From contig OU452222.1 of assembly GCA_911728455.2 (NCBI GenBank), forward strand, positions 13,426,201 through 13,490,200: DNA of 64,000 nt, written 5' to 3'. Positions 9,501 to 23,787 of this stretch are shown one piece after another; position 1 is the stretch's first letter; every line of letters starts with the position of its first letter. This stretch comes from Marthasterias glacialis. Lineage: Eukaryota > Echinodermata > Asteroidea > Forcipulatida > Asteriidae. A program made the translations under genes and the position numbers. Under the pieces are notes generated by a model. That model was given only the letters and a program-made list of their open reading frames with translations, did not search any database and was not told where the DNA came from.

Positions 9501-12500
9501 GATAGAAAATGATAGAGTAGATATCACTGAAGAGGGTTTGTGTGTGGGGAAGGGGTCAATTCCCAATACTTGGGCAAATAGCAATATTTAGGTCAACTCT
9601 GACGTCACCAAGATGGCCGGAAAAGCTCGCTAGCTCCCGAAATAACGCGAGTTGGGACCTCTAGTTTGTTGGACACGTCTCCGGAGAGCCGCCCGCATCC
9701 ACTGATTCCATGAAAACCACTTTTCAAAAGGGGTCAAAAATTGAAAATTTCTCACGGGGAGCTCCCTGTGAGCACCCGCCATTTTGGTCAAAAAATTTTT
9801 ATGCGATTTTATGATAGAAAATGATAGAGTAGATATCACTGAAGAGGGTTTGTGTGTGGGGAAGGGGTCAATTCGCAATACTTGGGCAAATAGCAATATT
9901 TAGGTCAACTCTGACGTCACCAAGATGGCCGGAAAAGCTCGCTAGCTCCCGAAATAACGCGAGTTGGGACCTCTAGTTTGTTGGACACGTCTCCGGAGAG
10001 CCGCCCGCATCCACTGATTCCATGAAAACCACTTTTCAAAAGGGGTCAAAAATTGAAAATTTCTCACGGGGAGCTCCCTGTGAGCACCCGCCATTTTGGT
10101 CAAAAAATTTTTATGCGATTTTATGATAGAAAATGATAGAGTAGATATCACTGAAGAGGGTTTGTGTGTGGGGAAGGGGTCAATACGCAATACTTGGGCA
10201 AATAGCAATATTTAGGTCAACTCTGACGTCACCAAGATGGCCGGAAAAGCTCGCTAGCTCCCGAAATAACGCGAGTTGGGACCTCTAGTTTGTTGGACAC
10301 GTCTCCGGAGAGCCGCCCGCATCCACTGATTCCATGAAAACCACTTTTCAAAAGGGGTCAAAAATTGAAAATTTCTCACAGGGAGCTCCCTGTGAGCACC
10401 CGCCATTTTGGTCAAAAAATTTTTATGCGATTTTATGATAGAAAATGATAGAGTAGATATCACTGAAGAGGGTTTGTGTGTGGGGAAGGGGTCAATTCGC
10501 AATACTTGAGCAAATAGCAATATTTAGGTCAACTCTGACGTCACCAAGATGGCCGGAAAAGCTCGCTAGCTCCCGAAATAACGCGAGTTGGGACCTCTAG
10601 TTTGTTGGACACGTCTCCGGAGAGCCGTCCGCATCCACTGATTCCATGAAAACCACTTTTCAAAAGGGGTCAAAAATTGAAAATTTCTCACAGGGAGCTC
10701 CCTGTGAGCACCCGCCATTTTGGTCAAAAAATTTTTATGCGATTTTATGATAGAAAATGATAGAGTAGATATCACTGAAGAGGGTTTGTGTGTGGGGAAG
10801 GGGTCAATTCGCAATACTTGGGCAAATAGCAATATTTAGGTCAACTCTGACGTCACCAAGATGGCCGGAAAAGCTCGCTAGCTCCCGAAATAACGCGAGT
10901 TGGGACCTCTAGTTTGTTGGACACGTCTCCGGAGAGCCGCCCGCATCCACTGATTCCATGAAAACCACTTTTCAAAAGGGGTCAAAAATTGAAAATTTCT
11001 CACGGGGAGCTCCCTGTGAGCACCCGCCATTTTGGTCAAAAAATTTTTATGCGATTTTATGATAGAAAATGATAGAGTAGATATCACTGAAGAGGGTTTG
11101 TGTGTGGGGAAGGGGTCAATTCGCAATACTTGGGCAAATAGCAATATTTAGGTCAACTCTGACGTCACCAAGATGGCCGGAAAAGCTCGCTAGCTCCCGA
11201 AATAACGCGAGTTGGGACCTCTAGTTTGTTGGACACGTCTCCGGAGAGCCGCCCGCATCCACTGATTCCATGAAAACCACTTTTCAAAAGGGGTCAAAAA
11301 TTGAAAATTTCTCACAGGGAGCTCCCTGTGAGCACCCGCCATTTTGGTCAAAAAATTTTTATGCGATTTTATGATAGAAAATGATAGAGTAGATATCACT
11401 GAAGAGGGTTTGTGTGTGGGGAAGGGGTCAATTCGCAATACTTGAGCAAATAGCAATATTTAGGTCAACTCTGACGTCACCAAGATGGCCGGAAAAGCTC
11501 GCTAGCTCCCGAAATAACGCGAGTTGGGACCTCTAGTTTGTTGGACACGTCTCCGGAGAGCCGCCCGCATCCACTGATTCCATGAAAACCACTTTTCAAA
11601 AGGGGTCAAAAATTGAAAATTTCTCACAGGGAGCTCCCTGTGAGCACCCGCCATTTTGGTCAAAAATTTTTTATGCGATTTTATGATAGAAAATGATAGA
11701 GTAGATATCACTGAAGAGGGTTTGTGTGTGGGGAAGGGGTCAATTCGCAATATTTGGGCAAATAGCAATATTTAGGTCAACTCTGACGTCACCAAGATGG
11801 CCGGAAAAGCTCGCTAGCTCCCGAAATAACGCGAGTTGGGACCTCTAGTTTGTTGGACACGTCTCCGGAGAGCCGCCCGCATCCACTGATTCCATGAAAA
11901 CCACTTTTCAAAAGGGGTCAAAAATTGAAAATTTCTCACGGGGAGCTCCCTGTGAGCACCCGCCATTTTGGTCAAAAAATTTTTATGCGATTTTATGATA
12001 GAAAATGATAGAGTAGATATCACTGAAGAGGGTTTGTGTGTGGGGAAGGGGTCAATTCGCAATACTTGGGCAAATAGCAATATTTAGGTCAACTCTGACG
12101 TCACCAAGATGGCCGGAAAAGCTCGCTAGCTCCCGAAATAACGCGAGTTGGGACCTCTAGTTTGTTGGACACGTCTCCGGAGAGCCGCCCGCATCCACTG
12201 ATTCCATGAAAACCACTTTTCAAAAGGGGTCAAAAATTGAAAATTTCTCACGGGGAGCTCCCTGTGAGCACCCGCCATTTTGGTCAAAAAATTTTTATGC
12301 GATTTTATGATAGAAAATGATAGAGTAGATATCACTGAAGAGGGTTTGTGTGTGGGGAAGGGGTCAATTCGCAATACTTGAGCAAATAGCAATATTTAGG
12401 TCAACTCTGACGTCACCAAGATGGCCGGAAAAGCTCGCTAGCTCCCGAAATAACGCGAGTTGGGACCTCTAGTTTGTTGGACACGTCTCCGGAGAGCCGC

Positions 12501-15500
12501 CCGCATCCACTGATTCCATGAAAACCACTTTTCAAAAGGGGTCAAAAATTGAAAATTTCTCACGGGGAGCTCCCTGTGAGCACCCGCCATTTTGGTCAAA
12601 AAATTTTTATGCGATTTTATGATAGAAAATGATAGAGTAGATATCACTGAAGAGGGTTTGTGTGTGGGGAAGGGGTCAATTCGCAATACTTGAGCAAATA
12701 GCAATATTTAGGTCAACTCTGACGTCACCAAGATGGCCGGAAAAGCTCGCTAGCTCCCGAAATAACGCGAGTTGGGACCTCTAGTTTGTTGGACACGTCT
12801 CCGGAGAGCCGCCCGCATCCACTGATTCCATGAAAACCACTTTTCAAAAGGGGTCAAAAATTGAAAATTTCTCACAGGGAGCTCCCTGTGAGCACCCGCC
12901 ATTTTGGTCAAAAAATTTTTATGCGATTTTATGATAGAAAATGATAGAGTAGATATCACTGAAGAGGGTTTGTGTGTGGGGAAGGGGTCAATTCGCAATA
13001 CTTGGGCAAATAGCAATATTTAGGTCAACTCTGACGTCACCAAGATGGCCGGAAAAGCTCGCTAGCTCCCGAAATAACGCGAGTTGGGACCTCTAGTTTG
13101 TTGGACACGTCTCCGGAGAGCCGCCCGCATCCACTGATTCCATGAAAACCACTTTTCAAAAGGGGTCAAAAATTGAAAATTTCTCACGGGGAGCTCCCTG
13201 TGAGCACCCGCCATTTTGGTCAAAAAATTTTTATGCGATTTTATGATAGAAAATGATAGAGTAGATATCACTGAAGAGGGTTTGTGTGTGGGGAAGGGGT
13301 CAATTCGCAATACTTGGGCAAATAGCAATATTTAGGTCAACTCTGACGTCACCAAGATGGCCGGAAAAGCTCGCTAGCTCCCGAAATAACGCGAGTTGGG
13401 ACCTCTAGTTTGTTGGACACGTCTCCGGAGAGCCGCCCGCATCCACTGATTCCATGAAAACCACTTTTCAAAAGGGGTCAAAAATTGAAAATTTCTCACA
13501 GGGAGCTCCCTGTGAGCACCCGCCATTTTGGTCAAAAAATTTTTATGCGATTTTATGATAGAAAATGATAGAGTAGATATCACTGAAGAGGGTTTGTGTG
13601 TGGGGAAGGGGTCAATTCGCAATACTTGAGCAAATAGCAATATTTAGGTCAACTCTGACGTCACCAAGATGGCCGGAAAAGCTCGCTAGCTCCCGAAATA
13701 ACGCGAGTTGGGACCTCTAGTTTGTTGGACACGTCTCCGGAGAGCCGCCCGCATCCACTGATTCCATGAAAACCACTTTTCAAAAGGGGTCAAAAATTGA
13801 AAATTTCTCACAGGGAGCTCCCTGTGAGCACCCGCCATTTTGGTCAAAAAATTTTTATGCGATTTTATGATAGAAAATGATAGAGTAGATATCACTGAAG
13901 AGGGTTTGTGTGTGGGGAAGGGGTCAATTCGCAATACTTGGGCAAATAGCAATATTTAGGTCAACTCTGACGTCACCAAGATGGCCGGAAAAGCTCGCTA
14001 GCTCCCGAAATAACGCGAGTTGGGACCTCTAGTTTGTTGGACACGTCTCCGGAGAGCCGCCCGCATCCACTGATTCCATGAAAACCACTTTTCAAAAGGG
14101 GTCAAAAATTGAAAATTTCTCACAGGGAGCTCCCTGTGAGCACCCGCCATTTTGGTCAAAAAATTTTTATGCGATTTTATGATAGAAAATGATAGAGTAG
14201 ATATCACTGAAGAGGGTTTGTGTGTGGGGAAGGGGTCAATTCGCAATACTTGAGCAAATAGCAATATTTAGGTCAACTCTGACGTCACCAAGATGGCCGG
14301 AAAAGCTCGCTAGCTCCCGAAATAACGCGAGTTGGGACCTCTAGTTTGTTGGACACGTCTCCGGAGAGCCGCCCGCATCCACTGATTCCATGAAAACCAC
14401 TTTTCAAAAGGGGTCAAAAATTGAAAATTTCTCACAGGGAGCTCCCTGTGAGCACCCGCCATTTTGGTCAAAAAATTTTTATGCGATTTTATGATAGAAA
14501 ATGATAGAGTAGATATCACTGAAGAGGGTTTGTGTGTGGGGAAGGGGTCAATTCGCAATACTTGGGCAAATAGCAATATTTAGGTCAACTCTGACGTCAC
14601 CAAGATGGCCGGAAAAGCTCGCTAGCTCCCGAAATAACGCGAGTTGGGACCTCTAGTTTGTTGGACACGTCTCCGGAGAGCCGCCCGCATCCACTGATTC
14701 CATGAAAACCACTTTTCAAAAGGGGTCAAAAATTGAAAATTTCTCACAGGGAGCTCCCTGTGAGCACCCGCCATTTTGGTCAAAAAATTTTTATGCGATT
14801 TTATGATAGAAAATGATAGAGTAGATATCACTGAAGAGGGTTTGTGTGTGGGGAAGGGGTCAATTCGCAATACTTGAGCAAATAGCAATATTTAGGTCAA
14901 CTCTGACGTCACCAAGATGGCCGGAAAAGCTCGCTAGCTCCCGAAATAACGCGAGTTGGGACCTCTAGTTTGTTGGACACGTCTCTGGAGAGCCGCCCGC
15001 ATCCACTGATTCCATGAAAACCACTTTTCAAAAGGGGTCAAAAATTGAAAATTTCTCACAGGGAGCTCCCTGTGAGCACCCGCCATTTTGGTCAAAAAAT
15101 TTTTATGCGATTTTATGATAGAAAATGATAGAGTAGATATCACTGAAGAGGGTTTGTGTGTGGGGAAGGGGTCAATTCGCAATACTTGAGCAAATAGCAA
15201 TATTTAGGTCAACTCTGACGTCACCAAGATGGCCGGAAAAGCTCGCTAGCTCCCGAAATAACGCGAGTTGGGACCTCTAGTTTGTTGGACACGTCTCCGG
15301 AGAGCCGCCCGCATCCACTGATTCCATGAAAACCACTTTTCAAAAGGGGTCAAAAATTGAAAATTTCTCACAGGGAGCTCCCTGTGAGCACCCGCCATTT
15401 TGGTCAAAAAATTTTTATGCGATTTTATGATAGAAAATGATAGAGTAGATATCACTGAAGAGGGTTTGTGTGTGGGGAAGGGGTCAATTCGCAATACTTG

Positions 15501-18500
15501 GGCAAATAGCAATATTTAGGTCAACTCTGACGTCACCAAGATGGCCGGAAAAGCTCGCTAGCTCCCGAAATAACGCGAGTTGGGACCTCTAGTTTGTTGG
15601 ACACGTCTCCGGAGAGCCGCCCGCATCTACTGATTCCATGAAAACCACTTTTCAAAAGGGGTCAAAAATTGAAAATTTCTCACAGGGAGCTCCCTGTGAG
15701 CACCCGCCATTTTGGTCAAAAAATTTTTATGCGATTTTATGATAGAAAATGATAGAGTAGATATCACTGAAGAGGGTTTGTGTGTGGGGAAGGGGTCAAT
15801 TCGCAATACTTGGGCAAATAGCAATATTTAGGTCAACTCTGACGTCACCAAGATGGCCGGAAAAGCTCGCTAGCTCCCGAAATAACGCGAGTTGGGACCT
15901 CTAGTTTGTTGGACACGTCTCCGGAGAGCCGCCCGCATCCACTGATTCCATGAAAACCACTTTTCAAAAGGGGTCAAAAATTGAAAATTTCTCACAGGGA
16001 GCTCCCTGTGAGCACCCGCCATTTTGGTCAAAAAATTTTTATGCGATTTTATGATAGAAAATGATAGAGTAGATATCACTGAAGAGGGTTTGTGTGTGAG
16101 GAAGGGGTCAATTCGCAATACTTGAGCAAATAGCAATATTTAGGTCAACTCTGACGTCACCAAGATGGCCGGAAAAGCTCGCTAGCTCCCGAAATAACGC
16201 GAGTTGGGACCTCTAGTTTGTTGGACACGTCTCCGGAGAGCCGCCCGCATCCACTGATTCCATGAAAACCACTTTTCAAAAGGGGTCAAAAATTGAAAAT
16301 TTCTCACAGGGAGCTCCCTGTGAGCACCCGCCATTTTGGTCAAAAAAATTTTATGCGATTTTATGATAGAAAATGATAGAGTAGATATCACTGAAGAGGG
16401 TTTGTGTGTGGGGAAGGGGTCAATTCGCAATACTTGGGCAAATAGCAATATTTAGGTCAACTCTGACGTCACCAAGATGGCCGGAAAAGCTCGCTAGCTC
16501 CCGAAATAACGCGAGTTGGGACCTCTAGTTTGTTGGACACGTCTCCGGAGAGCCGCCCGCATCCACTGATTCCATGAAAACCACTTTTCAAAAGGGGTCA
16601 AAAATTGAAAATTTCTCACAGGGAGCTCCCTGTGAGCACCCGCCATTTTGGTCAAAAATTTTTTATGCGATTTTATGATAGAAAATGATAGAGTAGATAT
16701 CACTGAAGAGGGTTTGTGTGTGGGGAAGGGGTCAATTCGCAATACTTGGGCAAATAGCAATATTTAGGTCAACTCTGACGTCACCAAGATGGCCGGAAAA
16801 GCTCGCTAGCTCCCGAAATAACGCGAGTTGGGACCTCTAGTTTGTTGGACACGTCTCCGGAGAGCCGCCCGCATCCACTGATTCCATGAAAACCACTTTT
16901 CAAAAGGGGTCAAAAATTGAAAATTTCTCACAGGGAGCTCCCTGTGAGCACCCGCCATTTTGGTCAAAAAATTTTTATGCGATTTTATGGTAGAAAATGA
17001 TAGAGTAGATATCACTGAAGAGGGTTTGTGTGTGGGGAAGGGGTCAATTCGCAATACTTGGGCAAATAGCAATATTTAGGTCAACTCTGACGTCACCAAG
17101 ATGGCCGGAAAAGCTCGCTAGCTCCCGAAATAACGCGAGTTGGGACCTCTAGTTTGTTGGACACGTCTCCGGAGAGCCGCCCGCATCCACTGATTCCATG
17201 AAAACCACTTTTCAAAAGGGGTCAAAAATTGAAAATTTCTCACAGGGAGCTCCCTGTGAGCACCCGCCATTTTGGTCAAAAAATTTTTATGCGATTTTAT
17301 GATAGAAAATGATAGAGTAGATATCACTGAAGAGGGTTTGTGTGTGGGGAAGGGGTCAATTCGCAATACTTGGGCAAATAGCAATATTTAGGTCAACTCT
17401 GACGTCACCAAGATGGCCGGAAAAGCTCGCTAGCTCCCGAAATAACGCGAGTTGGGACCTCTAGTTTGTTGGACACGTCTCCGGAGAGCCGCCCGCATCC
17501 ACTGATTCCATGAAAACCACTTTTCAAAAGGGGTCAAAAATTGAAAATTTCTCACGGGGAGCTCCCTGTGAGCACCCGCCATTTTGGTCAAAAAATTTTT
17601 ATGCGATTTTATGATAGAAAATGATAGAGTAGATATCACTGAAGAGGGTTTGTGTGTGGGGAAGGGGTCAATTCGCAATACTTGGGCAAATAGCAATATT
17701 TAGGTCAACTCTGACGTCACCAAGATGGCCGGAAAAGCTCGCTAGCTCCCGAAATAACGCGAGTTGGGACCTCTAGTTTGTTGGACACGTCTCCGGAGAG
17801 CCGCCCGCATCCACTGATTCCATGAAAACCACTTTTCAAAAGGGGTCAAAAATTGAAAATTTCTCACAGGGAGCTCCCTGTGAGCACCCGCCATTTTGGT
17901 CAAAAAATTTTTATGCGATTTTATGATAGAAAATGATAGAGTAGATATCACTGAAGAGGGTTTGTGTGTGGGGAAGGGGTCAATTAGCAATACTTGAGCA
18001 AATAGCAATATTTAGGTCAACTCTGACGTCACCAAGATGGCCGGAAAAGCTCGCTAGCTCCCGAAATAACGCGAGTTGGGACCTCTAGTTTGTTGGACAC
18101 GTCTCCGGAGAGCCGCCCGCATCCACTGATTCCATGAAAACCACTTTTCAAAAGGGGTCAAAAATTGAAAATTTCTCACAGGGAGCTCCCTGTGAGCACC
18201 CGCCATTTTGGTCAAAAAATTTTTATGCGATTTTATGATAGAAAATGATAGAGTAGATATCACTGAAGAGGGTTTGTGTGTGGGGAAGGGGTCAATTCGC
18301 AATACTTGGGCAAATAGCAATATTTAGGTCAACTCTGACGTCACCAAGATGGCCGGAAAAGCTCGCTAGCTCCCGAAATAACGCGAGTTGGGACCTCTAG
18401 TTTGTTGGACACGTCTCCGGAGAGCCGCCCGCATCCACTGATTCCATGAAAACCACTTTTCAAAAGGGGTCAAAAATTGAAAATTTCTCACAGGGAGCTC

Positions 18501-21216
18501 CCTGTGAGCACCCGCCATTTTGGTCAAAAAATTTTTATGCGATTTTATGATAGAAAATGATAGAGTAGATATCACTGAAGAGGGTTTGTGTGTGGGGAAG
18601 GGGTCAATTAGCAATACTTGAGCAAATAGCAATATTTAGGTCAACTCTGACGTCACCAAGATGGCCGGAAAAGCTCGCTAGCTCCCGAAATAACGCGAGT
18701 TGGGACCTCTAGTTTGTTGGACACGTCTCCGGAGAGCCGCCCGCATCCACTGATTCCATGAAAACCACTTTTCAAAAGGGGTCAAAAATTGAAAATTTCT
18801 CACAGGGAGCTCCCTGTGAGCACCCGCCATTTTGGTCAAAAAATTTTTATGCGATTTTATGATAGAAAATGATAGAGTAGATATCACTGAAGAGGGTTTG
18901 TGTGTGGGGAAGGGGTCAATTCGCAATACTTGGGCAAATAGCAATATTTAGGTCAACTCTGACGTCACCAAGATGGCCGGAAAAGCTCGCTAGCTCCCGA
19001 AATAACGCGAGTTGGGACCTCTAGTTTGTTGGACACGTCTCCGGAGAGCCGCCCGCATCCACTGATTCCATGAAAACCACTTTTCAAAAGGGGTCAAAAA
19101 TTGAAAATTTCTCACAGGGAGCTCCCTGTGAGCACCCGCCATTTTGGTCAAAAAAATTTTATGCGATTTTATGATAGAAAATGATAGAGTAGATATCACT
19201 GAAGAGGGTTTGTGTGTGGGGAAGGGGTCAATTCGCAATACTTGGGCAAATAGCAATATTTAGGTAAACTCTGACGTCACCAAGATGGCCGGAAAAGCTC
19301 GCTAGCTCCCGAAATAACGCGAGTTGGGACCTCTAGTTTGTTGGACACGTCTCCGGAGAGCCGCCCGCATCCACTGATTCCATGAAAACCACTTTTCAAA
19401 AGGGGTCAAAAATTGAAAATTTCTCACAGGGAGCTCCCTGTGAGCACCCGCCATTTTGGTCAAAAAATTTTTATGCGATTTTATGATAGAAAATGATAGA
19501 GTAGATATCACTGAAGAGGGTTTGTGTGTGGGGAAGGGGTCAATTCGCAATACTTGAGCAAATAGCAATATTTAGGTCAACTCTGACGTCACCAAGATGG
19601 CCGGAAAAGCTCGCTAGCTCCCGAAATAACGCGAGTTGGGACCTCTAGTTTGTTGGACACGTCTCCGGAGAGCCGCCCGCATCCACTGATTCCATGAAAA
19701 CCACTTTTCAAAAGGGGTCAAAAATTGAAAATTTCTCACAGGGAGCTCCCTGTGAGCACCCGCCATTTTGGTCAAAAAATTTTTATGCGATTTTATGATA
19801 GAAAATGATAGAGTAGATATCACTGAAGAGGGTTTGTGTGTGGGGAAGGGGTCAATTCGCAATACTTGAGCAAATAGCAATATTTAGGTCAACTCTGACG
19901 TCACCAAGATGGCCGGAAAAGCTCGCTAGCTCCCGAAATAACGCGAGTTGGGACCTCTAGTTTGTTGGACACGTCTCCGGAGAGCCGCCCGCATCCACTG
20001 ATTCCATGAAAACCACTTTTCAAAAGGGGTCAAAAATTGAAAATTTCTCACAGGGAGCTCCCTGTGAGCACCCGCCATTTTGGTCAAAAAATTTTTATGC
20101 GATTTTATGATAGAAAATGATAGAGTAGATATCACTGAAGAGGGTTTGTGTGTGGGGAAGGGGTCAATTCGCAATACTTGGGCAAATAGCAATATTTAGG
20201 TCAACTCTGACGTCACCAAGATGGCCGGAAAAGCTCGCTAGCTCCCGAAATAACGCGAGTTGGGACCTCTAGTTTGTTGGACACGTCTCCGGAGAGCCGC
20301 CCGCATCCACTGATTCCATGAAAACCACTTTTCAAAAGGGGTCAAAAATTGAAAATTTCTCACAGGGAGCTCCCTGTGAGCACCCGCCATTTTGGTCAAA
20401 AAATTTTTATGCGATTTTATGATAGAAAATGATAGAGTAGATATCACTGAAGAGGGTTTGTGTGTGGGGAAGGGGTCAATTCGCAATACTTGGGCAAATA
20501 GCAATATTTAGGTCAACTCTGACGTCACCAAGATGGCCGGAAAAGCTCGCTAGCTCCCGAAATAACGCGAGTTGGGACCTCTAGTTTGTTGGACACGTCT
20601 CCGGAGAGCCGCCCGCATCCACTGATTCCATGAAAACCACTTTTCAAAAGGGGTCAAAAATTGAAAATTTCTCACAGGGAGCTCCCTGTGAGCACCCGCC
20701 ATTTTGGTCAAAAAATTTTTATGCGATTTTATGATAGAAAATGATAGAGTAGATATCACTGAAGAGGGTTTGTGTGTGGGGAAGGGGTCAATTCGCAATA
20801 CTTGAGCAAATAGCAATATTTAGGTCAACTCTGACGTCACCAAGATGGCCGGAAAAGCTCGCTAGCTCCCGAAATAACGCGAGTTGGGACCTCTAGTTTG
20901 TTGGACACGTCTCCGGAGAGCCGCCCGCATCCACTGATTCCATGAAAACCACTTTTCAAAAGGGGTCAAAAATTGAAAATTTCTCACAGGGAGCTCCCTG
21001 TGAGCACCCGCCATTTTGGTGAAAAAATTTTTATGCGATTTTATGATAGAAAATGATAGAGTAGATATCACTGAAGAGGGTTTGTGTGTGGGGAAGGGGT
21101 CAATTCGCAATACTTGGGCAAATAGCAATATTTAGGTCAACTCTGACGTCACCAAGATGGCCGGAAAAGCTCGCTAGCTCCCGAAATAACGCGAGTTGGG
21201 ACCTCTAGTTTGTTGG

Positions 21217-21515
21217 ACACGTCTCCGGAGAGCCGCCCGCATCCACTGATTCCATGAAAACCACTTTTCAAAAGGGGTCAAAAATTGAAAATTTCTCTGT
21301 GAGCACCCGCCATTTTGGTCAAAAAATTTTTATGCGATTTTATGATAGAAAATGATAGAGTAGATATCACTGAAGAGGGTTTGTGTGTGGGGAAGGGGTC
21401 AATTCGCAATACTTGGGCAAATAGCAATATTTAGGTCAACTCTGACGTCACCAAGATGGCCGGAAAAGCTCGCTAGCTCCCGAAATAACGCGAGTTGGGA
21501 CCTCTAGTTTGTTGG
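21217..21515. repeat. Unit with 13-bp deletion (299 bp)
   Basis: The sequence reads TTTCTCTGTGAG at about 21292-21303. Most of the 22-bp palindrome is missing, 13 bp in all. This is the first length change in the window. There is at most one base of homology at the junction. Confidence 0.95.
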
Positions 21516-23387
21516 ACACGTCTCCGGAGAGCCGCCCGCATCCACTGATTCCATGAAAACCACTTTTCAAAAGGGGTCAAAAATTGAAAATTTCTCACAG
21601 GGAGCTCCCTGTGAGCACCCGCCATTTTGGTCAAAAAATTTTTATGCGATTTTATGATAGAAAATGATAGAGTAGATATCACTGAAGATGGTTTGTGTGT
21701 GGGGAAGGGGTCAATTCGCAATACTTGGGCAAATAGCAATATTTAGGTCAACTCTGACGTCACCAAGATGGCCGGAAAAGCTCGCTAGCTCCCGAAATAA
21801 CGCGAGTTGGGACCTCTAGTTTGTTGGACACGTCTCCGGAGAGCCGCCCGCATCCACTGATTCCATGAAAACCACTTTTCAAAAGGGGTCAAAAATTGAA
21901 AATTTCTCACAGGGAGCTCCCTGTGAGCACCCGCCATTTTGGTCAAAAAATTTTTATGCGATTTTATGATAGAAAATGATAGAGTAGATATCACTGAAGA
22001 GGGTTTGTGTGTGGGGAAGGGGTCAATTCGCAATACTTGGGCAAATAGCAATATTTAGGTCAACTCTGACGTCACCAAGATGGCCGGAAAAGCTCGCTAG
22101 CTCCCGAAATAACGCGAGTTGGGAACTCTAGTTTGTTGGACACGTCTCCGGAGAGCCGCCCGCATCCACTGATTCCATGAAAACCACTTTTCAAAAGGGG
22201 TCAAAAATTGAAAATTTCTCACAGGGAGCTCCCTGTGAGCACCCGCCATTTTGGTCAAAAAAATTTTATGCGATTTTATGATAGAAAATGATAGAGTAGA
22301 TATCACTGAAGAGGGTTTGTGTGTGGGGAAGGGGTCAATTCGCAATATTTGGGCAAATAGCAATATTAAGGTCAACTCTGACGTCACCAAGATGGCCGGA
22401 AAAGCTCGCTAGCTCCCGAAATAACGCGAGTTGGGACCTCTAGTTTGTTGGACACGTCTCCGGAGAGCCGCCCGCATCCACTGATTCCATGAAAACCACT
22501 TTTCAAAAGGGGTCAAAAATTGAAAAATTCTCACAGGGAGCTCCCTGTGAGCACCCGCCATTTTGGTCAAAAAATTTTTATGCGATTTTATGATAGAAAA
22601 TGATAGAGTAGATATCACTGAAGAGGGTTTGTGTGTGGGGAAGGGGTCAATTCGCAATACTTGGGCAAATAGCAATATTTAGGTCAACTCTGACGTCACC
22701 AAGATGGCCGGAAAAGCTCGCTAGCTCCCGAAATAACGCGAGTTGGGACCTCTAGTTTGTTGGACACGTCTCCGGAGAGCCGCCCGCATCCACTGATTCC
22801 ATGAAAACCACTTTTCAAAAGGGGTCAAAAATTGAAAATTTCTCACAGGGAGCTCCCTGTGAGCACCCGCCATTTTGGTCAAAAAATTTTTATGCGATTT
22901 TATGATAGAAAATGATAGAGTAGATATCACTGAAGAGGGTTTGTGTGTGGGGAAGGGGTCAATTCGCAATACTTGGGCAAATAGCAATATTTAGGTCAAC
23001 TCTGACGTCACCAAGATGGCCGGAAAAGCTCGCTAGCTCCCGAAATAACGCGAGTTGGGACCTCTAGTTTGTTGGACACGTCTCCGGAGAGCCGCCCGCA
23101 TCCACTGATTCCATGAAAACCACTTTTCAAAAGGGGTCAAAAATTAAAAATTTCTCACAGGGAGCTCCCTCTGAGCACCCGCCATTTTGGTCAAAAAATT
23201 TTTATGCGATTTTATGATAGAAAATGATAGAGTAGATATCACTGAAGAGGGTTTGTGTGTGGGGAAGGGGTCAATTCGCAATACTTGGGCAAATAGCAAT
23301 ATTTAGGTCAACTCTGACGTCACCAAGATGGCCGGAAAAGCTCGCTAGCTCCCGAAATAACGCGAGTTGGGACCTCTAGTTTGTTGG

Positions 23388-23787
23388 ACACGTCTCCGGA
23401 GAGCCGCCCGCATCCACTGATTCCATGAAAACCACTTTTCAAAAGGGGTCAAAAATTGAAAATTTCTCACAGGGAGCTCCCTGTGAGCACCCGCCATTTT
23501 GGTCAAAAAATTTTTATGCGATTTTATGATAGAAAATGATAGAGTAGATATCACTGAAGAGGAGCACCCTGTGAGCACCCGCCATTTTGGTCAAAAAATT
23601 TTTATGCGATTTTATGATAGAAAATGATAGAGTAGATATCACTGAAGAGGGTTTGTGTGTGGGGAAGGGGTCAATTCGCAATACTTGGGCAAATAGCAAT
23701 ATTTAGGTCAACTCTGACGTCACCAAGATGGCCGGAAAAGCTCGCTAGCTCCCGAAATAACGCGAGTTGGGACCTCTAGTTTGTTGG
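23388..23787. repeat. Unit with 88-bp internal tandem duplication (400 bp)
   Basis: Bases 23475-23562 are repeated at 23563-23650. The left end of the duplicated segment lies at the centre of the 22-bp palindrome and the right end lies within GAAGAGGG. The new junction reads GAAGAGGAGCACCCTG, with one substitution (AGCTCCC to AGCACCC) right beside it. A short purine match (GG/GAG) is shared by the two breakpoints, as expected for slippage or microhomology repair. Confidence 0.95.

Larger units (their letters stand above)
1..21216. repeat. Array domain A: 68 uniform-length units with CACGGGG and CTTGAGC variants
   Basis: All 68 units here are exactly 312 bp. Seventeen carry CACGGGG instead of CACAGGG in the palindrome (first near 1954, last near 17555). 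Sixteen carry CTTGAGC instead of CTTGGGC (first near 3020, last near 20805). I saw neither variant in the rest of the array. The CACGGGG units tend to occur in adjacent pairs or triplets (1.95/2.27, 6.32/6.64, 7.88/8.20, 9.75/10.07, 11.94-12.56 kb). Private short-range duplicates include TTCCCAAT at 8627 and 9563 (3 units apart) and ATTAGCAAT at 17986 and 18610 (2 units apart). The block appears to have been homogenised separately from the right-hand part. Confidence 0.8.
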
